NCBI RefSeq assembly: GCF_001039005.1
Contig: NZ_LDWR01000043.1
Span: 1 to 64,000 of the forward strand
Direction: 5' to 3'
DNA from: Burkholderia cepacia
Lineage (GTDB): Bacteria > Pseudomonadota > Gammaproteobacteria > Burkholderiales > Burkholderiaceae
Length of the DNA: 64,000 nt
This document shows, one piece after another, positions 50,941 through 60,183 of the stretch (positions are counted from its first letter, which is position 1; every line of letters starts with the position of its first letter). A program made the position numbers and the translations under genes. Under the pieces are notes generated by a model that saw only the letters and a list, made by a program, of their open reading frames with translations, was not told the DNA's origin and ran no database searches.

Positions 50941-52017
50941 TCAGAACCGCAGCGCCCCGTCGCGCGCGAGGTCGTGCGGGTTGCCGGCCACGTAGTCGAG
51001 CGCGCATGCATCGGTATCGATGCCGACGGTCAGCAGCGTTTCCCAACGCTCGGTATCGGGCATCGACCGGTCCGGGTGGAAACACACCACGGCCTGATCG
51101 CCGGCCGCGCCGCACATCGCCGCCGCGCGCTCGCGCACGTCGGCGCTCGTCATGCCCGCCACGACATCGTTCAGGTGCGCGAAGCGTTCGCGCGTGGTCG
51201 AGCTGTCGGGCATGCACTCGCCGCCGCTCAACGCGCGGTCGAGGAAATGGTTCGTATGCAGCAGCCATCCGTCCGGACGCGGCACGACCACCCCCACGCC
51301 CGACGGGCTCAACTCGATGCTCGCCGCGCGCGGGTTCGCGTCATGCCGCGTGAACACGGTCAGCACCGTCGATGCGCTCACCCGCGCGGTGCGCGCGAGT
51401 TCGATCGCTTCCTGCACCGTCGTCGCGTCTTCGAGCAGGCGCCGCGCGATCGCATGCACGGGCACGCCGGCGCTGTCGTTGTCGCTCGCGTGATGCAGGA
51501 TGTTGAAGTGCAGCCCGAGCCCCGCGCTGTTCACGCCGAGCTTCGCGAGCATTCCGAATTCGGAGAACAGCTTGACCGTGCGGTCGTTCGGCGTGTCGAA
51601 CTGCATCAGCAGCCCCTGCGGCGCGAGGCTGTCGTGCCAGTCCCACGTCTGCAGCGTGCGCGGCGCGTGCGGGCCGGCCGGCGCGTAGACGGTCGTCGAG
51701 CATTCGCCTTCGGCCGACGCGGGGGCGGTCGCGAGAATCTCGGTGCGCGCGTTCAGGCACGCGAGCTGCCAGCGCGGCAGGTCGACGCCGTCGGCGATCG
51801 CCTCGACTTCGGCGGCGAGGCGCGGGCACCATGCGCCGAGCGCAGCCAGGCTCGCTTCGCCGATCTCCCGCGCGCGCTGCGGATCGATGCCGAGCTTCGG
51901 GAAGAACGCGAGATAGCGCGCGACCGTCTCGCGGATCTCGGGCGTGAAGCGTTCGCCGATCAGGCGGCCTCGCGCACGCGGATCGGTGATGTCGGTCACG
52001 AAGGTATGCAGCTTCAA
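50941..52017 (-). CDS. C45-family Ntn-hydrolase (acyl-CoA:6-aminopenicillanate acyltransferase-like)
   Basis: A 358-residue protein. The nucleophile motif EGECSTTVYAP marks the self-cleavage site: the chain breaks before Cys, which becomes the N-terminal nucleophile. LQTWDWHDSLAP and GVNSAGLGLHFNIL are further family features. The start is a TTG at 52017 seven bases behind AGGAGA, because no ATG lies near that site. The family hydrolyses or transfers acyl groups on amides. It is last in a PotF-porin-hydrolase gene run, so it may free an amine from an acylated substrate. Confidence 0.85.
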   Translation of the reverse strand: MKLHTFVTDITDPRARGRLIGERFTPEIRETVARYLAFFPKLGIDPQRAREIGEASLAALGAWCPRLAAEVEAIADGVDLPRWQLACLNARTEILATAPASAEGECSTTVYAPAGPHAPRTLQTWDWHDSLAPQGLLMQFDTPNDRTVKLFSEFGMLAKLGVNSAGLGLHFNILHHASDNDSAGVPVHAIARRLLEDATTVQEAIELARTARVSASTVLTVFTRHDANPRAASIELSPSGVGVVVPRPDGWLLHTNHFLDRALSGGECMPDSSTTRERFAHLNDVVAGMTSADVRERAAAMCGAAGDQAVVCFHPDRSMPDTERWETLLTVGIDTDACALDYVAGNPHDLARDGALRF

Positions 52018-52105
52018 GATCAAATCTCCTGTGTCGAATGAGGTCCGGGCCCAATCGGCCCGGAACGTGATTGCGTTGCGTCGCGAATCGGACGGCACGC
52101 GCCGG

Positions 52106-53680
52106 TCAGAACGAGTAGATGAACTGCATCCCGGCCAGGTCGTTGCTGCGCGAGTACGTGCCGTTGCTCTTCAGGAACACCGGATGGTTCGCCGCGTCGT
52201 GGCGGTATTCGACCTTCACGGTGATCTGCTGGGTCGGATAGAACAACAGGTCGGCCGTGATCGCGTAGCGCTGCGCGCCCTTGCACTCGGTGCCGTTCTT
52301 CGACGAGCCCTGGAAGCACGCCGGGTCGATGCCGAAGCCGCTCGAACCGTTCACCGACGGGTTGCCGCCCGCGAGCCCGTACTGGATGTTCGTGCCGCCG
52401 CCGCCGTTCGACGTGTTGTTCAGGTAGTCGAAGCGCAGCGTCGCGCCCATGCGGCCGACCCACGACGTCGTCCACTTCGTGTGGCCGAGCAGCGACATTC
52501 CGTACCAGCGCGCGGTGCCGCCGTTCCATGCGCCCTTCTGCAGCTCGCCGTAGTCGACCTGCGCGTTGACCTGGGTCTTGTCGTGCGTATAGGTCATGTC
52601 GGCTTCCACGTACTTGTAGAGGCCGGTCGGCGACGATCCGTTGCACTGGTAGCCGTAGTCACCCGCCACCGCGCACGGCGAGAACAGCGACTGCCGGCCG
52701 AGCATCCCGGAGATGCCGAAGTCGAAGGCCGTCGACGTCGCGTTGTCGAAGCGCGCGGTGAGGGTCGGCGTCCAGTTGGTCTTCGTCGTGTTGTTCGCCG
52801 CGTTCGCGATCGCGCCGGCCGTGCGCAGCACCTCGTTGCCGATCACCACCTGCCAGAAGCGCGTCATCGCCGCGTTGGAGCCCTTCAGCCCGATGCCGAC
52901 CAGGTTGCCCGGCTCGCTGAAGTCGTACAGCAGCCCGTGCGTGAGCGTCAGCATCTGGTTCGACGGCTGCACCTCGTAGCCCGCGAGGCTCGGCATCATT
53001 CCGACCTCGAAGGTCCGCGTCGTGCTGAGCGGCACGTTGACCTGCGCCTGCGTGACGATGTTGTTGCCGACGCCGCCGTGCGCATTGCTGAACACGTTGC
53101 CGAAGCCGCGGTTCGGCTGGATCACGATCTCCGCCGACGGCGCCATCGGGCCGACGCCGAAGGTCTTCTTGATGTCGAGATAGACGTCGCCGATCGTGCT
53201 GTTGAAGTAGTCGTACGCGCCCGGATCGTGATTCAGGAACTGGAAGCCGGACGTGCGCTGCGCACGGTTGAACAGGTACACGGGATCGACATAACCGGTG
53301 ATGCTCAGGCCCGCGAGCGGGCCGGTCGTCGCGGCTTCCTGCAGCGAGTCGACCTTCAGCGACGCGTTCGAGATCTGCTCGCGCATCTGCTGCAGGTCGT
53401 CGTTCGTGAACGCGGGCGCCGCATCGGCTGCAGGCGCGGCGGCGGCCGCCGTGTTGACCGAGCCGATCTTCGCGCCGCCCGATGCGGTAGCGGTTGCGGC
53501 GCCGGGTGCCTGCGCGGCCATCATGCTCGCGCGCAGCTCGTTCACCTGCTGCTGCAGCGCGGTGACCTGCGCCTGCAGCGCCTTCATCTTGCTCGCGTCG
53601 GTTGCCTGTGGCGTGTGCGCGAATGCCGAAGCCGCTTCGAACGCGAGCAGGCACAGCGCCGTCATGTGTTTGATTTTCAT
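52106..53680 (-). CDS. outer membrane beta-barrel protein, DUF3138 family
   Basis: A 524-residue protein. A signal peptide (LCLLAFEAASAFA) is followed by a coiled-coil (ALQAQVTALQQQVNELRA), an Ala-rich linker and a barrel from about residue 120 (SITGYVDPVYLF) to the C-terminal Phe (LAGMQFIYSF) typical of outer membrane proteins. It is likely a porin for the substrate bound by the neighbouring PotF-like protein. The gene is 95 bases downstream of that gene. Confidence 0.88.
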   Translation of the reverse strand: MKIKHMTALCLLAFEAASAFAHTPQATDASKMKALQAQVTALQQQVNELRASMMAAQAPGAATATASGGAKIGSVNTAAAAAPAADAAPAFTNDDLQQMREQISNASLKVDSLQEAATTGPLAGLSITGYVDPVYLFNRAQRTSGFQFLNHDPGAYDYFNSTIGDVYLDIKKTFGVGPMAPSAEIVIQPNRGFGNVFSNAHGGVGNNIVTQAQVNVPLSTTRTFEVGMMPSLAGYEVQPSNQMLTLTHGLLYDFSEPGNLVGIGLKGSNAAMTRFWQVVIGNEVLRTAGAIANAANNTTKTNWTPTLTARFDNATSTAFDFGISGMLGRQSLFSPCAVAGDYGYQCNGSSPTGLYKYVEADMTYTHDKTQVNAQVDYGELQKGAWNGGTARWYGMSLLGHTKWTTSWVGRMGATLRFDYLNNTSNGGGGTNIQYGLAGGNPSVNGSSGFGIDPACFQGSSKNGTECKGAQRYAITADLLFYPTQQITVKVEYRHDAANHPVFLKSNGTYSRSNDLAGMQFIYSF

Positions 53681-53775
53681 GGGGTGGGTGTCGTCGGGAC
53701 GAGCGCGCCCCCGCCCGCCGCGGTGGGCGGCGGGGCGCGCGAAAGGGATGCGGGAGTGCGGGGGCTGCGGCCGGC

Positions 53776-54891
53776 TTACTCGGTCTTCAGCTTCGTCCAG
53801 AGACGGTTCTGCAGACGCATCAGCTCAGGCGGAATCGGCTTGCTGAGGCTCAGCTTGCGGATCACGTCGGCCGGCGGGAACACGGCCGGATCGCTGGTCA
53901 CCTCGGTGCGCACCAGGTGCTTCGACGACGGCACGGCCGACGGATACGACGTGTCGTTGGTCAGGTTCGCGCTCTCCTTCTCCGACAGCACGAAGTTGAC
54001 GAACTTGTGTGCGGCGTCCGGATGCGGCGCATCCTTCGGAATCGCCATCATGTCGAACCACATCGCGCTGCCCTCGGTCGGGATCACGTACTTGATGTGA
54101 TACGACTTCTTCGCGGATGCGGCCGCGATGCGCGCGGAGTTCACGTCGCCCGACCAGCCGAGCGCGAGGCAGATGTCGCCGCCCGCGAGATCGTTGATGT
54201 AGCTGCTCGAATTGAACTGCGTGATGTACGGGCGCACCGACTTCAGCAGCTCGTACGCGGCCTGGTAGTCGGCCGGGTTCGTCGTGTTCGCATCCTTCTT
54301 CAGGTAGACCAGCGCCATCCCGAACGCGTCGACCGGCGAATCGAGCACCGACACGCCGCAGCTCTTCAGCTTCTGCGCGTACTTCGGATCGAACAGCAGC
54401 GCCCAGCTGTCGAGCGGCGCGTCGTTGCCGAGCGCGGCCTTCACCTTCTCGACGTTCATCCCGAGGCCATCCGTGCCCCACGTCCACGGAATGCCGAACT
54501 GGTTGCCCGGATCGTCCTTCGACAGCACCTTCATGATTTCCGGATCGAGCAGCCCGTAGTTCGGCACCTGGCTCTTGTCGATCTTGCGGAAGATGCCGGC
54601 CTGCAGCTGCCGCGCCCAGAAAATGTCGGACGGCACGACGACGTCGTAGCCCGACGTGCCCGACAACAGCTTCGCCTGCAGCGTCTCGTTCGAATCGAAC
54701 TCCTGGTAGACGACCTTGATGCCGGTCGCCTTCTCGAAGTTCGCGATCGTCGCCTTGCCGATCGAGTTGCCCCAGTTGTACACGTTGACGACGTCCGCCG
54801 CGTGCGCGACCGGCGCGCCGGCCCACACGAGCCCGCCCAGCGCGAGCGCCGCGCATGCCGTCTTCAGATGATGTTTCCACTCCCCTGCCAT
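53776..54891 (-). CDS. polyamine-type ABC substrate-binding protein (PotF/SpuD-like)
   Basis: A 371-residue periplasmic protein with a signal peptide (TACAALALGGLVWAGAPVAHAA). The mature start VVNVYNWGNSIGKATIANFEKATGIKVVYQEFDSNETLQAKL is the spermidine/putrescine-binding pattern. I use 54891, behind GGAGG. No permease or ATPase gene is nearby, so the transporter partners must lie elsewhere. A GGGGGACACGCCG element lies about 100 bases upstream. Confidence 0.92.
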   Translation of the reverse strand: MAGEWKHHLKTACAALALGGLVWAGAPVAHAADVVNVYNWGNSIGKATIANFEKATGIKVVYQEFDSNETLQAKLLSGTSGYDVVVPSDIFWARQLQAGIFRKIDKSQVPNYGLLDPEIMKVLSKDDPGNQFGIPWTWGTDGLGMNVEKVKAALGNDAPLDSWALLFDPKYAQKLKSCGVSVLDSPVDAFGMALVYLKKDANTTNPADYQAAYELLKSVRPYITQFNSSSYINDLAGGDICLALGWSGDVNSARIAAASAKKSYHIKYVIPTEGSAMWFDMMAIPKDAPHPDAAHKFVNFVLSEKESANLTNDTSYPSAVPSSKHLVRTEVTSDPAVFPPADVIRKLSLSKPIPPELMRLQNRLWTKLKTE

Positions 54892-54993
54892 GTTTTCCTC
54901 CGTCGATATCATGATCCGTTCGCGATGAACGGGTGTGTGCTTCGGTCCGGAAAAATGTAGCCAGAGGAAATTGGCCGGTCTGCCCTGCCAATA

Positions 54994-55006
54994 GGGGGAC
55001 ACGCCG
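54994..55006. promoter_or_regulatory. GGGGGRCAYRCCG element upstream of the PotF-like gene
   Basis: GGGGGACACGCCG at 54994-55006, read with TGCC upstream (54986-54989), matches the elements at 56889-56903 and 62133-62157 when those are read on the opposite strand. It lies 103 bases before the start at 54891. Confidence 0.45.
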
Positions 55007-55102
55007 CACAATCGGCGCATCCGGTTCCGGCCGGATGCGCCGATCGATCAAAACGGAAGCAATTTGAAAGTTACCGTCGTCGCTTCGTCAGCCGACGACC
55101 GC

Positions 55103-56827
55103 TCAGGATGCCTGCACACCCGTGCGCGCGCCGAAATCGTCGCCCACGTGCGTGATGCGGCCGCCCATCATCGTCAGCCCGACGTCGATGCGGCCGATAT
55201 CGTACTGGCCGACCTCGAACAGGTCGTTCTCGAGCACGACCAGATCCGCGCGCTTGCCGGGCGTCAGCGAGCCGACCTCGTGCTCCATCCCGAGCTGGTA
55301 CGCACCGTGGATCGTGTACGCGGCGATCAGCTGCGGAATGCTCAGGCGCTCGGCGATGTCCGGGAACACCGCCGCATCGGGCTCGCCCGCGAGCTGGCGC
55401 GTATGGCCCGACTCGATGTGTTCGAGCGGCTTGTGCTGGCAGCGGCACTGGCATGCGAGGCCATCCATGCCGATCGACACCGTCACGCCTTCGTCGAGGA
55501 ACGTGCGGAACTTGTACATATTGCTCCAGCGTTCGTGGCCGTAGTGGTCGCGCAGTTGCTCGGTGTAGGCGTCGACCACGCCCCACTGCAGCTGCGTGTT
55601 CGCCATCACGCCCGCGCGGCGGAAGCGCGGAATGTCGTCCGGATGCGTGAGGAACGCGTGCGTGATCACGTGGCGGCGATCGCGCGGCGGGTTCGAGCGG
55701 TTGACCGCGTCGAAGCCGTCGAGCGCCATCCGCACGGCCGCGTCGCCCACGCAGTGGACCATCACGTTCGCGTTCGCGCGATCGGCTTCGACCAGATAGC
55801 GGTTAAACGTGTCGGTCGGCATCGTCGGCGCGCCGCAGGTGTCGGGGCGGTCCGCGTACGGCTCGAGCAGGTACGCGGTGTGGTTCGCCTCGGTGCCGTC
55901 GAGGAACAGCTTCAGCGCGCGCGCCTTCACGAGCGGCGAATCGTATTGCTCGCGATACTGGACGAGCGTGCCGACCGGATCGTCGATCTCGCCGATCACC
56001 GCGACGCTGCCGACCACGCGCAGCTTCAGGTCGCCCGCGCGCTCCATCGTCTGCAGCGTCTCGTACAGCAGCGACTGATCGCCGCTCGGATCGAAGAAGC
56101 CCGCGTCGAACACGGTCGTCACGCCGGCCGCGCACAGCTTCTTCTGCCACGGCGGAATCGATTTCAGGTACAGGTCGATGCCGGTCGGCAGCAGGCCGGC
56201 CGCGCTGATCCGCTGCATCAGCAACGAATACGCGGCGCCGTCGACGATCAGGCCGGTCGGCTCGCCCGTCGCCGGGTCCTTCTCGAACCAGCTCGCGCCT
56301 TCCTGCACGGGCGGCGTCGACGCATCGATCCCGGCGATCTCCAGCGCCTTCGAGTTCACCCACATCGAATGGAAATCAGTCGACAGCAGGCACACGGGGC
56401 GATCCGCGCAGATCGCGTCGAGCGTCTCCTTGCGCAGCAGCGCCGGCGGGATCGTCGCCTGCACCCAGCCCATCCCGGTGATCGCCGGCTCGTCCGGATG
56501 CGACTCGACGTACGCGCGCAGCGCGGCGAGCACCTGCTGCGGATCCTCGTAGTTCACGAACGCCTGGAACGCGAACGCGGTCGTCTCGAAGTGCCAGTGC
56601 GATTCGACGAAGCCCGGCAGCACGAGCCGGCCCGCCGCGTCGACCACCTTCGTCCCGGCGCCGACGTAAGCCTGCACGGCCGCCGTGTCGCCGACGTGGA
56701 CGATCCGGCCGTCGCGCACGGCGACAGCCTGTGCCCACGGCTTGTGCGGATCGACGGTGTAGACCTTCGCGTTGGTCAGAACGAAATCCGCCGGCGTCGC
56801 GGCGGCATGCGTCGGTTGAATCTGCAT
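55103..56827 (-). CDS. YtcJ-like amidohydrolase (metal-dependent, N-substituted)
   Basis: A 574-residue amidohydrolase. LVLPGFVESHWHFE has the first His pair, VMVHCVGDAA a later His, and SIGMDGL carries the Asp that activates water; the end is SLTPGKRADLVVLENDLF. The family hydrolyses C-N bonds in amides, ureas or cyclic compounds. It starts at 56827 behind AAAGGA and is divergent from the LuxR regulator at 57066. It may open an acylated or cyclic amine in the locus; the substrate is not known. Confidence 0.9.
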   Translation of the reverse strand: MQIQPTHAAATPADFVLTNAKVYTVDPHKPWAQAVAVRDGRIVHVGDTAAVQAYVGAGTKVVDAAGRLVLPGFVESHWHFETTAFAFQAFVNYEDPQQVLAALRAYVESHPDEPAITGMGWVQATIPPALLRKETLDAICADRPVCLLSTDFHSMWVNSKALEIAGIDASTPPVQEGASWFEKDPATGEPTGLIVDGAAYSLLMQRISAAGLLPTGIDLYLKSIPPWQKKLCAAGVTTVFDAGFFDPSGDQSLLYETLQTMERAGDLKLRVVGSVAVIGEIDDPVGTLVQYREQYDSPLVKARALKLFLDGTEANHTAYLLEPYADRPDTCGAPTMPTDTFNRYLVEADRANANVMVHCVGDAAVRMALDGFDAVNRSNPPRDRRHVITHAFLTHPDDIPRFRRAGVMANTQLQWGVVDAYTEQLRDHYGHERWSNMYKFRTFLDEGVTVSIGMDGLACQCRCQHKPLEHIESGHTRQLAGEPDAAVFPDIAERLSIPQLIAAYTIHGAYQLGMEHEVGSLTPGKRADLVVLENDLFEVGQYDIGRIDVGLTMMGGRITHVGDDFGARTGVQAS

Positions 56828-56888
56828 TGCCTGTCCTTTCTGGTCATCAGGTTTTCGAAGTGCTTTCACTATAGGCAGACGATTCGCG

Positions 56889-56903
56889 CCGGTATGCCCC
56901 CCC
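56889..56903. promoter_or_regulatory. GGGGGRCAYRCCG element between the amidohydrolase and LuxR genes
   Basis: CCGGTATGCCCCCCC at 56889-56903 (opposite strand GGGGGGGCATACCGG) shares its first 14 bases exactly with 62133-62146. It lies 62 bases before the amidohydrolase start. The equivalent distance at the cupin gene is 60 bases, so position is conserved too. Confidence 0.5.
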
Positions 56904-57065
56904 GCCGCCGGGGCTCGGACGAATTCCGGCCGCCGTGCGCGCGGTCTTGTCGTCGTTTTGGGGACAACGCACGAAATCCATGGGGTCGATCCGGTGAATT
57001 CCCGGCTGACGCGTGCACGTCGTTCGCGTAACGTCGCGCTGTTCCCTGACCGCCCTCGCCCGACC

Positions 57066-57896
57066 ATGCGACTTCTCCAGCCCGACCCGGCCGCCCGCGG
57101 CCATTACCTGATCGGCGTGCGCCCCGACACGCTCGGCGCGACGCTGCGCGCGGTCGGCACGCCGGATTTCGTCGGTGCGGTCACGGAGTTCGTCAACGAC
57201 AGCATCGACGCCGACGCCGTGCACCTCGAGCGCTGGCGCGCCGATACGGGCAGCACGTCGGGTTTCGTCGTCGAATGGCTCGGCAGCGGCAGCCTGCGCT
57301 TCGCGGCCGATACGCTGCGCGTGATGGATATCTACTATCAGGACTACTGCCAGATCGATCCACTGGTCGCGCCGCTGCGCGGCAAGGCCGGCACGCTGCT
57401 CGTGCAGCGTCATGTCGACGGCATCGCGCAGGGCGAATTCCGCCGGCGGATCTTCGACGAGCCCGGCATCGCGCAGGAATGCCTGCTCGTGCACGGCAAC
57501 ACGCACCTGCAGTACGCGCTCGGGCTCGCGCGCACCGTCGGGCGCGCCGCGTTCACCACGGACGAGCTGTTCCACTTCCGGCAGATGGTCGACCTGCTGT
57601 TTCCGATGTTCGAGCTGCACGCGCGCACCTGCGCGGCGCGGCGCGTGGCGGCGGTGTCGGTGAATGCCGCGTCGCAAGCCGGTTTCGATGCGCGCCTCGA
57701 ACGACAGGACGTGCAGCTGTCGCGCCGCGAGCACGAGATCTGCCGGCTGATGCTGTGCGGGCGCTCGGTGCCCGAGGCCGCGCAGCAGCTCGACGTGAAG
57801 CTGTCGACGGCCGAGTCGTACGTGAAGCGCGCATTCGTGAAGCTCGGCGTGCGCACGCGCCGCGAGCTGTTCGACTGGGTGCTGGTCGACTGCTGA
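57066..57896 (+). CDS. LuxR-type regulator (paralogue of the one at 62271)
   Basis: A 276-residue regulator. The N-terminal 200 residues are a GAF-like sensor (LVAPLRGKAGTLLVQRHVDGIAQGEFRRRIFDEP) and residues about 215-270 a LuxR DNA-binding domain (LSRREHEICRLMLCGRSVPEAAQQLDVKLSTAESYVKRAFVKLG). It is divergent from the amidohydrolase gene and the shared operator element lies between them. The ATG at 57066 is the first in-frame start within the family region. The ligand is unknown, perhaps the amine degraded by the locus. Confidence 0.9.
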   Translation: MRLLQPDPAARGHYLIGVRPDTLGATLRAVGTPDFVGAVTEFVNDSIDADAVHLERWRADTGSTSGFVVEWLGSGSLRFAADTLRVMDIYYQDYCQIDPLVAPLRGKAGTLLVQRHVDGIAQGEFRRRIFDEPGIAQECLLVHGNTHLQYALGLARTVGRAAFTTDELFHFRQMVDLLFPMFELHARTCAARRVAAVSVNAASQAGFDARLERQDVQLSRREHEICRLMLCGRSVPEAAQQLDVKLSTAESYVKRAFVKLGVRTRRELFDWVLVDC

Positions 57897-57912
57897 GCGC
57901 GCGGGCGTTGCG

Positions 57913-58833
57913 CTACGCGGCCAGCGCGGCCGCCTTGATGTTGAACGCGCGCAGCAGGTCCTCGCAGAACGCGTCGACGATCGGCTTGTCGCTCGTGCTG
58001 CGCTTCATCGCGAGATGCAGCGGCACGTCGAAGCTGAACGTCGCGCGGCCGACGGCCTTGACGAGCCCGCGCTGCTCGAACGGCTCCGCGTAATGCGCGG
58101 GCAGGTAGCCGAGATGGCCGCCCGACAGGATCAGGATCGTCGCGGCCTCGATGCTGTCCGCGCTCGCGGTCACGCGCCGCTCGGGCAGCGGATACTGCTC
58201 CTCCGGCACCGGATAGGTGCGCCATACCCAGTCGTGAAGCTGCAGGTCGTCCGCCGTCACGGGCCGCGACGCATGGAACAGCGGATGCCCGCGCCCGCAG
58301 TAGATCACCTGCTGCTCGGTGAAGAGCGGCGTGTAGAGCAAGCCGGGCACGCGATGCCAGAAATAGCCGATCGCGAGATCGAGCTGGTTGTTGACGAGGC
58401 TTTCCTCGAGCTCCTGCGGCGACGCGACCTTCATCGAGAACGTGACGGCCTGGTCGCGCTTGCGGAACGCGCCGATCGCGTCGGCCACGCGCGCATTCTC
58501 GACGAGCGGCGCCTGGCCGATCAGGCCGATCGACAGCGTGCCGACCAGCTTGCGGTCGATGTCGCGCACGCGCGCGACGAATTCGGAGGTTGCCGCGACG
58601 AGCGTGCGCGCGGTCGCCGCGAAGCGTTCGCCCTTCGACGTCAGGCGAAAGCCGCCGCGCCCGCGATCGCACAGCTTGAAGCCGACGCGCGCCTCGAGCG
58701 CCGACAGCTGCGTGCTGATGGTCGACTGCCGCACGCCGAGCGACGCCTCGGCGGCCGTGATGCCGCGTGCGTCGACGACGGCGAGAAAGACCCGGATGAG
58801 CCGGAGATCGAGATCGGAGGTATTCGAAAACAT
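57913..58833 (-). CDS. LysR-family transcriptional regulator
   Basis: A 306-residue LysR protein: DNA-binding domain (DLDLRLIRVFLAVVDARGITAAEASLGVRQSTISTQLSALE) and an effector domain. It is the last gene of the likely operon cupin, oxidase, MFS, LysR (62073 to 57913), with 71 bases after the MFS gene. It probably regulates this set; the effector is unknown. Confidence 0.94.
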   Translation of the reverse strand: MFSNTSDLDLRLIRVFLAVVDARGITAAEASLGVRQSTISTQLSALEARVGFKLCDRGRGGFRLTSKGERFAATARTLVAATSEFVARVRDIDRKLVGTLSIGLIGQAPLVENARVADAIGAFRKRDQAVTFSMKVASPQELEESLVNNQLDLAIGYFWHRVPGLLYTPLFTEQQVIYCGRGHPLFHASRPVTADDLQLHDWVWRTYPVPEEQYPLPERRVTASADSIEAATILILSGGHLGYLPAHYAEPFEQRGLVKAVGRATFSFDVPLHLAMKRSTSDKPIVDAFCEDLLRAFNIKAAALAA

Positions 58834-58904
58834 GCTGAAGCCGCCTTCGCCGATGAACCGAACCGGACGCGCGCCGCCATCGGCAGCGGCGCGCGTCGCA
58901 TCCG

Positions 58905-60095
58905 TCACTCCGATGTCGCCGCGAGCGCGCGTTCCATGCCGAACACGGCAGGCCTCAGCCGCCCGTAGCAGAGGAACGCCACCGCGCACAGCACGATCGC
59001 CGCGAAAAGCGCCGACTGCGTGCCCGCGCTCTCGATCAGCGAGCCGCCCGCGACCGAGCCGACGCCATAACCGAGCGCGACACAGCCCGGTGACAGCGCG
59101 GCCGACTTGCCGATCAGGTCGTACTGCGGAATCGTCGCGTAGATCAGCAGCGCGCCGCCCGTCCAGCAGCCGATGAAGACGATCGCGCCGAGCGTGAACG
59201 TCGGGACCGACGCCGGCATCGCGAGCAGCACGGCCGCGACCGCGCAGCCGCCGAGGTTCACGAGCGTCCAGCGGCGCAGGCCCGCACCGGCACCGAGCTT
59301 CGGCATCGCCGCGCAGATCACGAGGCTCGCGACGTTCGAGATGCCGAGCACGAGCGACACCGACTTTCCGCTCAGGCCCGCATCGGTGCCGATCTTCTCG
59401 AGGAAGGTCCACACGACGCCGACGCCACCGTATAGCGCGAGCTGCGCGCACAGCACGAGCATTGCGCCCCTGCGGTCGACGCTGCCGGCACCGCCGGCCG
59501 GCGTCGGTACGGCCAGCGTCTCGCCGCGCCGAAACAGCGGCGTCGCGAGCACGAACATGCCGAGCACGCACGCGACGAAACCGAACACGCCGTACGCGCC
59601 CCATGCGCCGCTCAGCATCGGGAAGATGGTGGCGAGCAGCACCATGCTCCACATCACCTGCCCCATCAGCATCACGCCGAGATTGCGTTCCGGCGCGCGC
59701 GAGTACGACAGGTAGCGCAGCGCGATGCCGTTCAGCCCGCCCGAGCCGACGCCCGCGATGAACTGCAGCGCCGAATATGCGACGAGCCCGTGCGTCGCGA
59801 GCGTGCCGAGGTTCGCGCCGGCCGCGAGCGTCACCGCACCCGCGAGCACGAGCCTGACCGGCTGGCGGCCGAGCACGAACGCGACGAGCAGCGTGCCCGT
59901 CGATTCGCCGAGCACCTCGACGAAGCAGGACAGCCCGAGCGCCGCTTCGCCGAAGCCCCAATGGCGTGCGACCTGCCCGACGATCGCCGGCAGGCCGAGG
60001 AAGACCGTCGGCCCGAGTATGCCGAGCAGCAGCATCGCGACGACGAACAGCGCGTTTTCCTGTCGCGCTTCATCCTGCAGATTCACTACGTTCAT
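58905..60095 (-). CDS. MFS transporter
   Basis: A 396-residue protein with 12 hydrophobic spans. It has MFS-like features such as RPVR and RAPERNLGVMLMGQVMWS loops but no substrate-specific motif I recognise. It lies between the PuuB-like oxidase and LysR genes. It may export or import the amine or its product. Confidence 0.85.
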   Translation of the reverse strand: MNVVNLQDEARQENALFVVAMLLLGILGPTVFLGLPAIVGQVARHWGFGEAALGLSCFVEVLGESTGTLLVAFVLGRQPVRLVLAGAVTLAAGANLGTLATHGLVAYSALQFIAGVGSGGLNGIALRYLSYSRAPERNLGVMLMGQVMWSMVLLATIFPMLSGAWGAYGVFGFVACVLGMFVLATPLFRRGETLAVPTPAGGAGSVDRRGAMLVLCAQLALYGGVGVVWTFLEKIGTDAGLSGKSVSLVLGISNVASLVICAAMPKLGAGAGLRRWTLVNLGGCAVAAVLLAMPASVPTFTLGAIVFIGCWTGGALLIYATIPQYDLIGKSAALSPGCVALGYGVGSVAGGSLIESAGTQSALFAAIVLCAVAFLCYGRLRPAVFGMERALAATSE

Positions 60096-60183
60096 CAGGT
60101 GTCTCTCTCCGTGTCCGCTACGCGGACCGTCTCCTCATGGGAGTTTGGTATGGCGGCGGCCCGGCTGCAGGCCGCCGCGTCGT

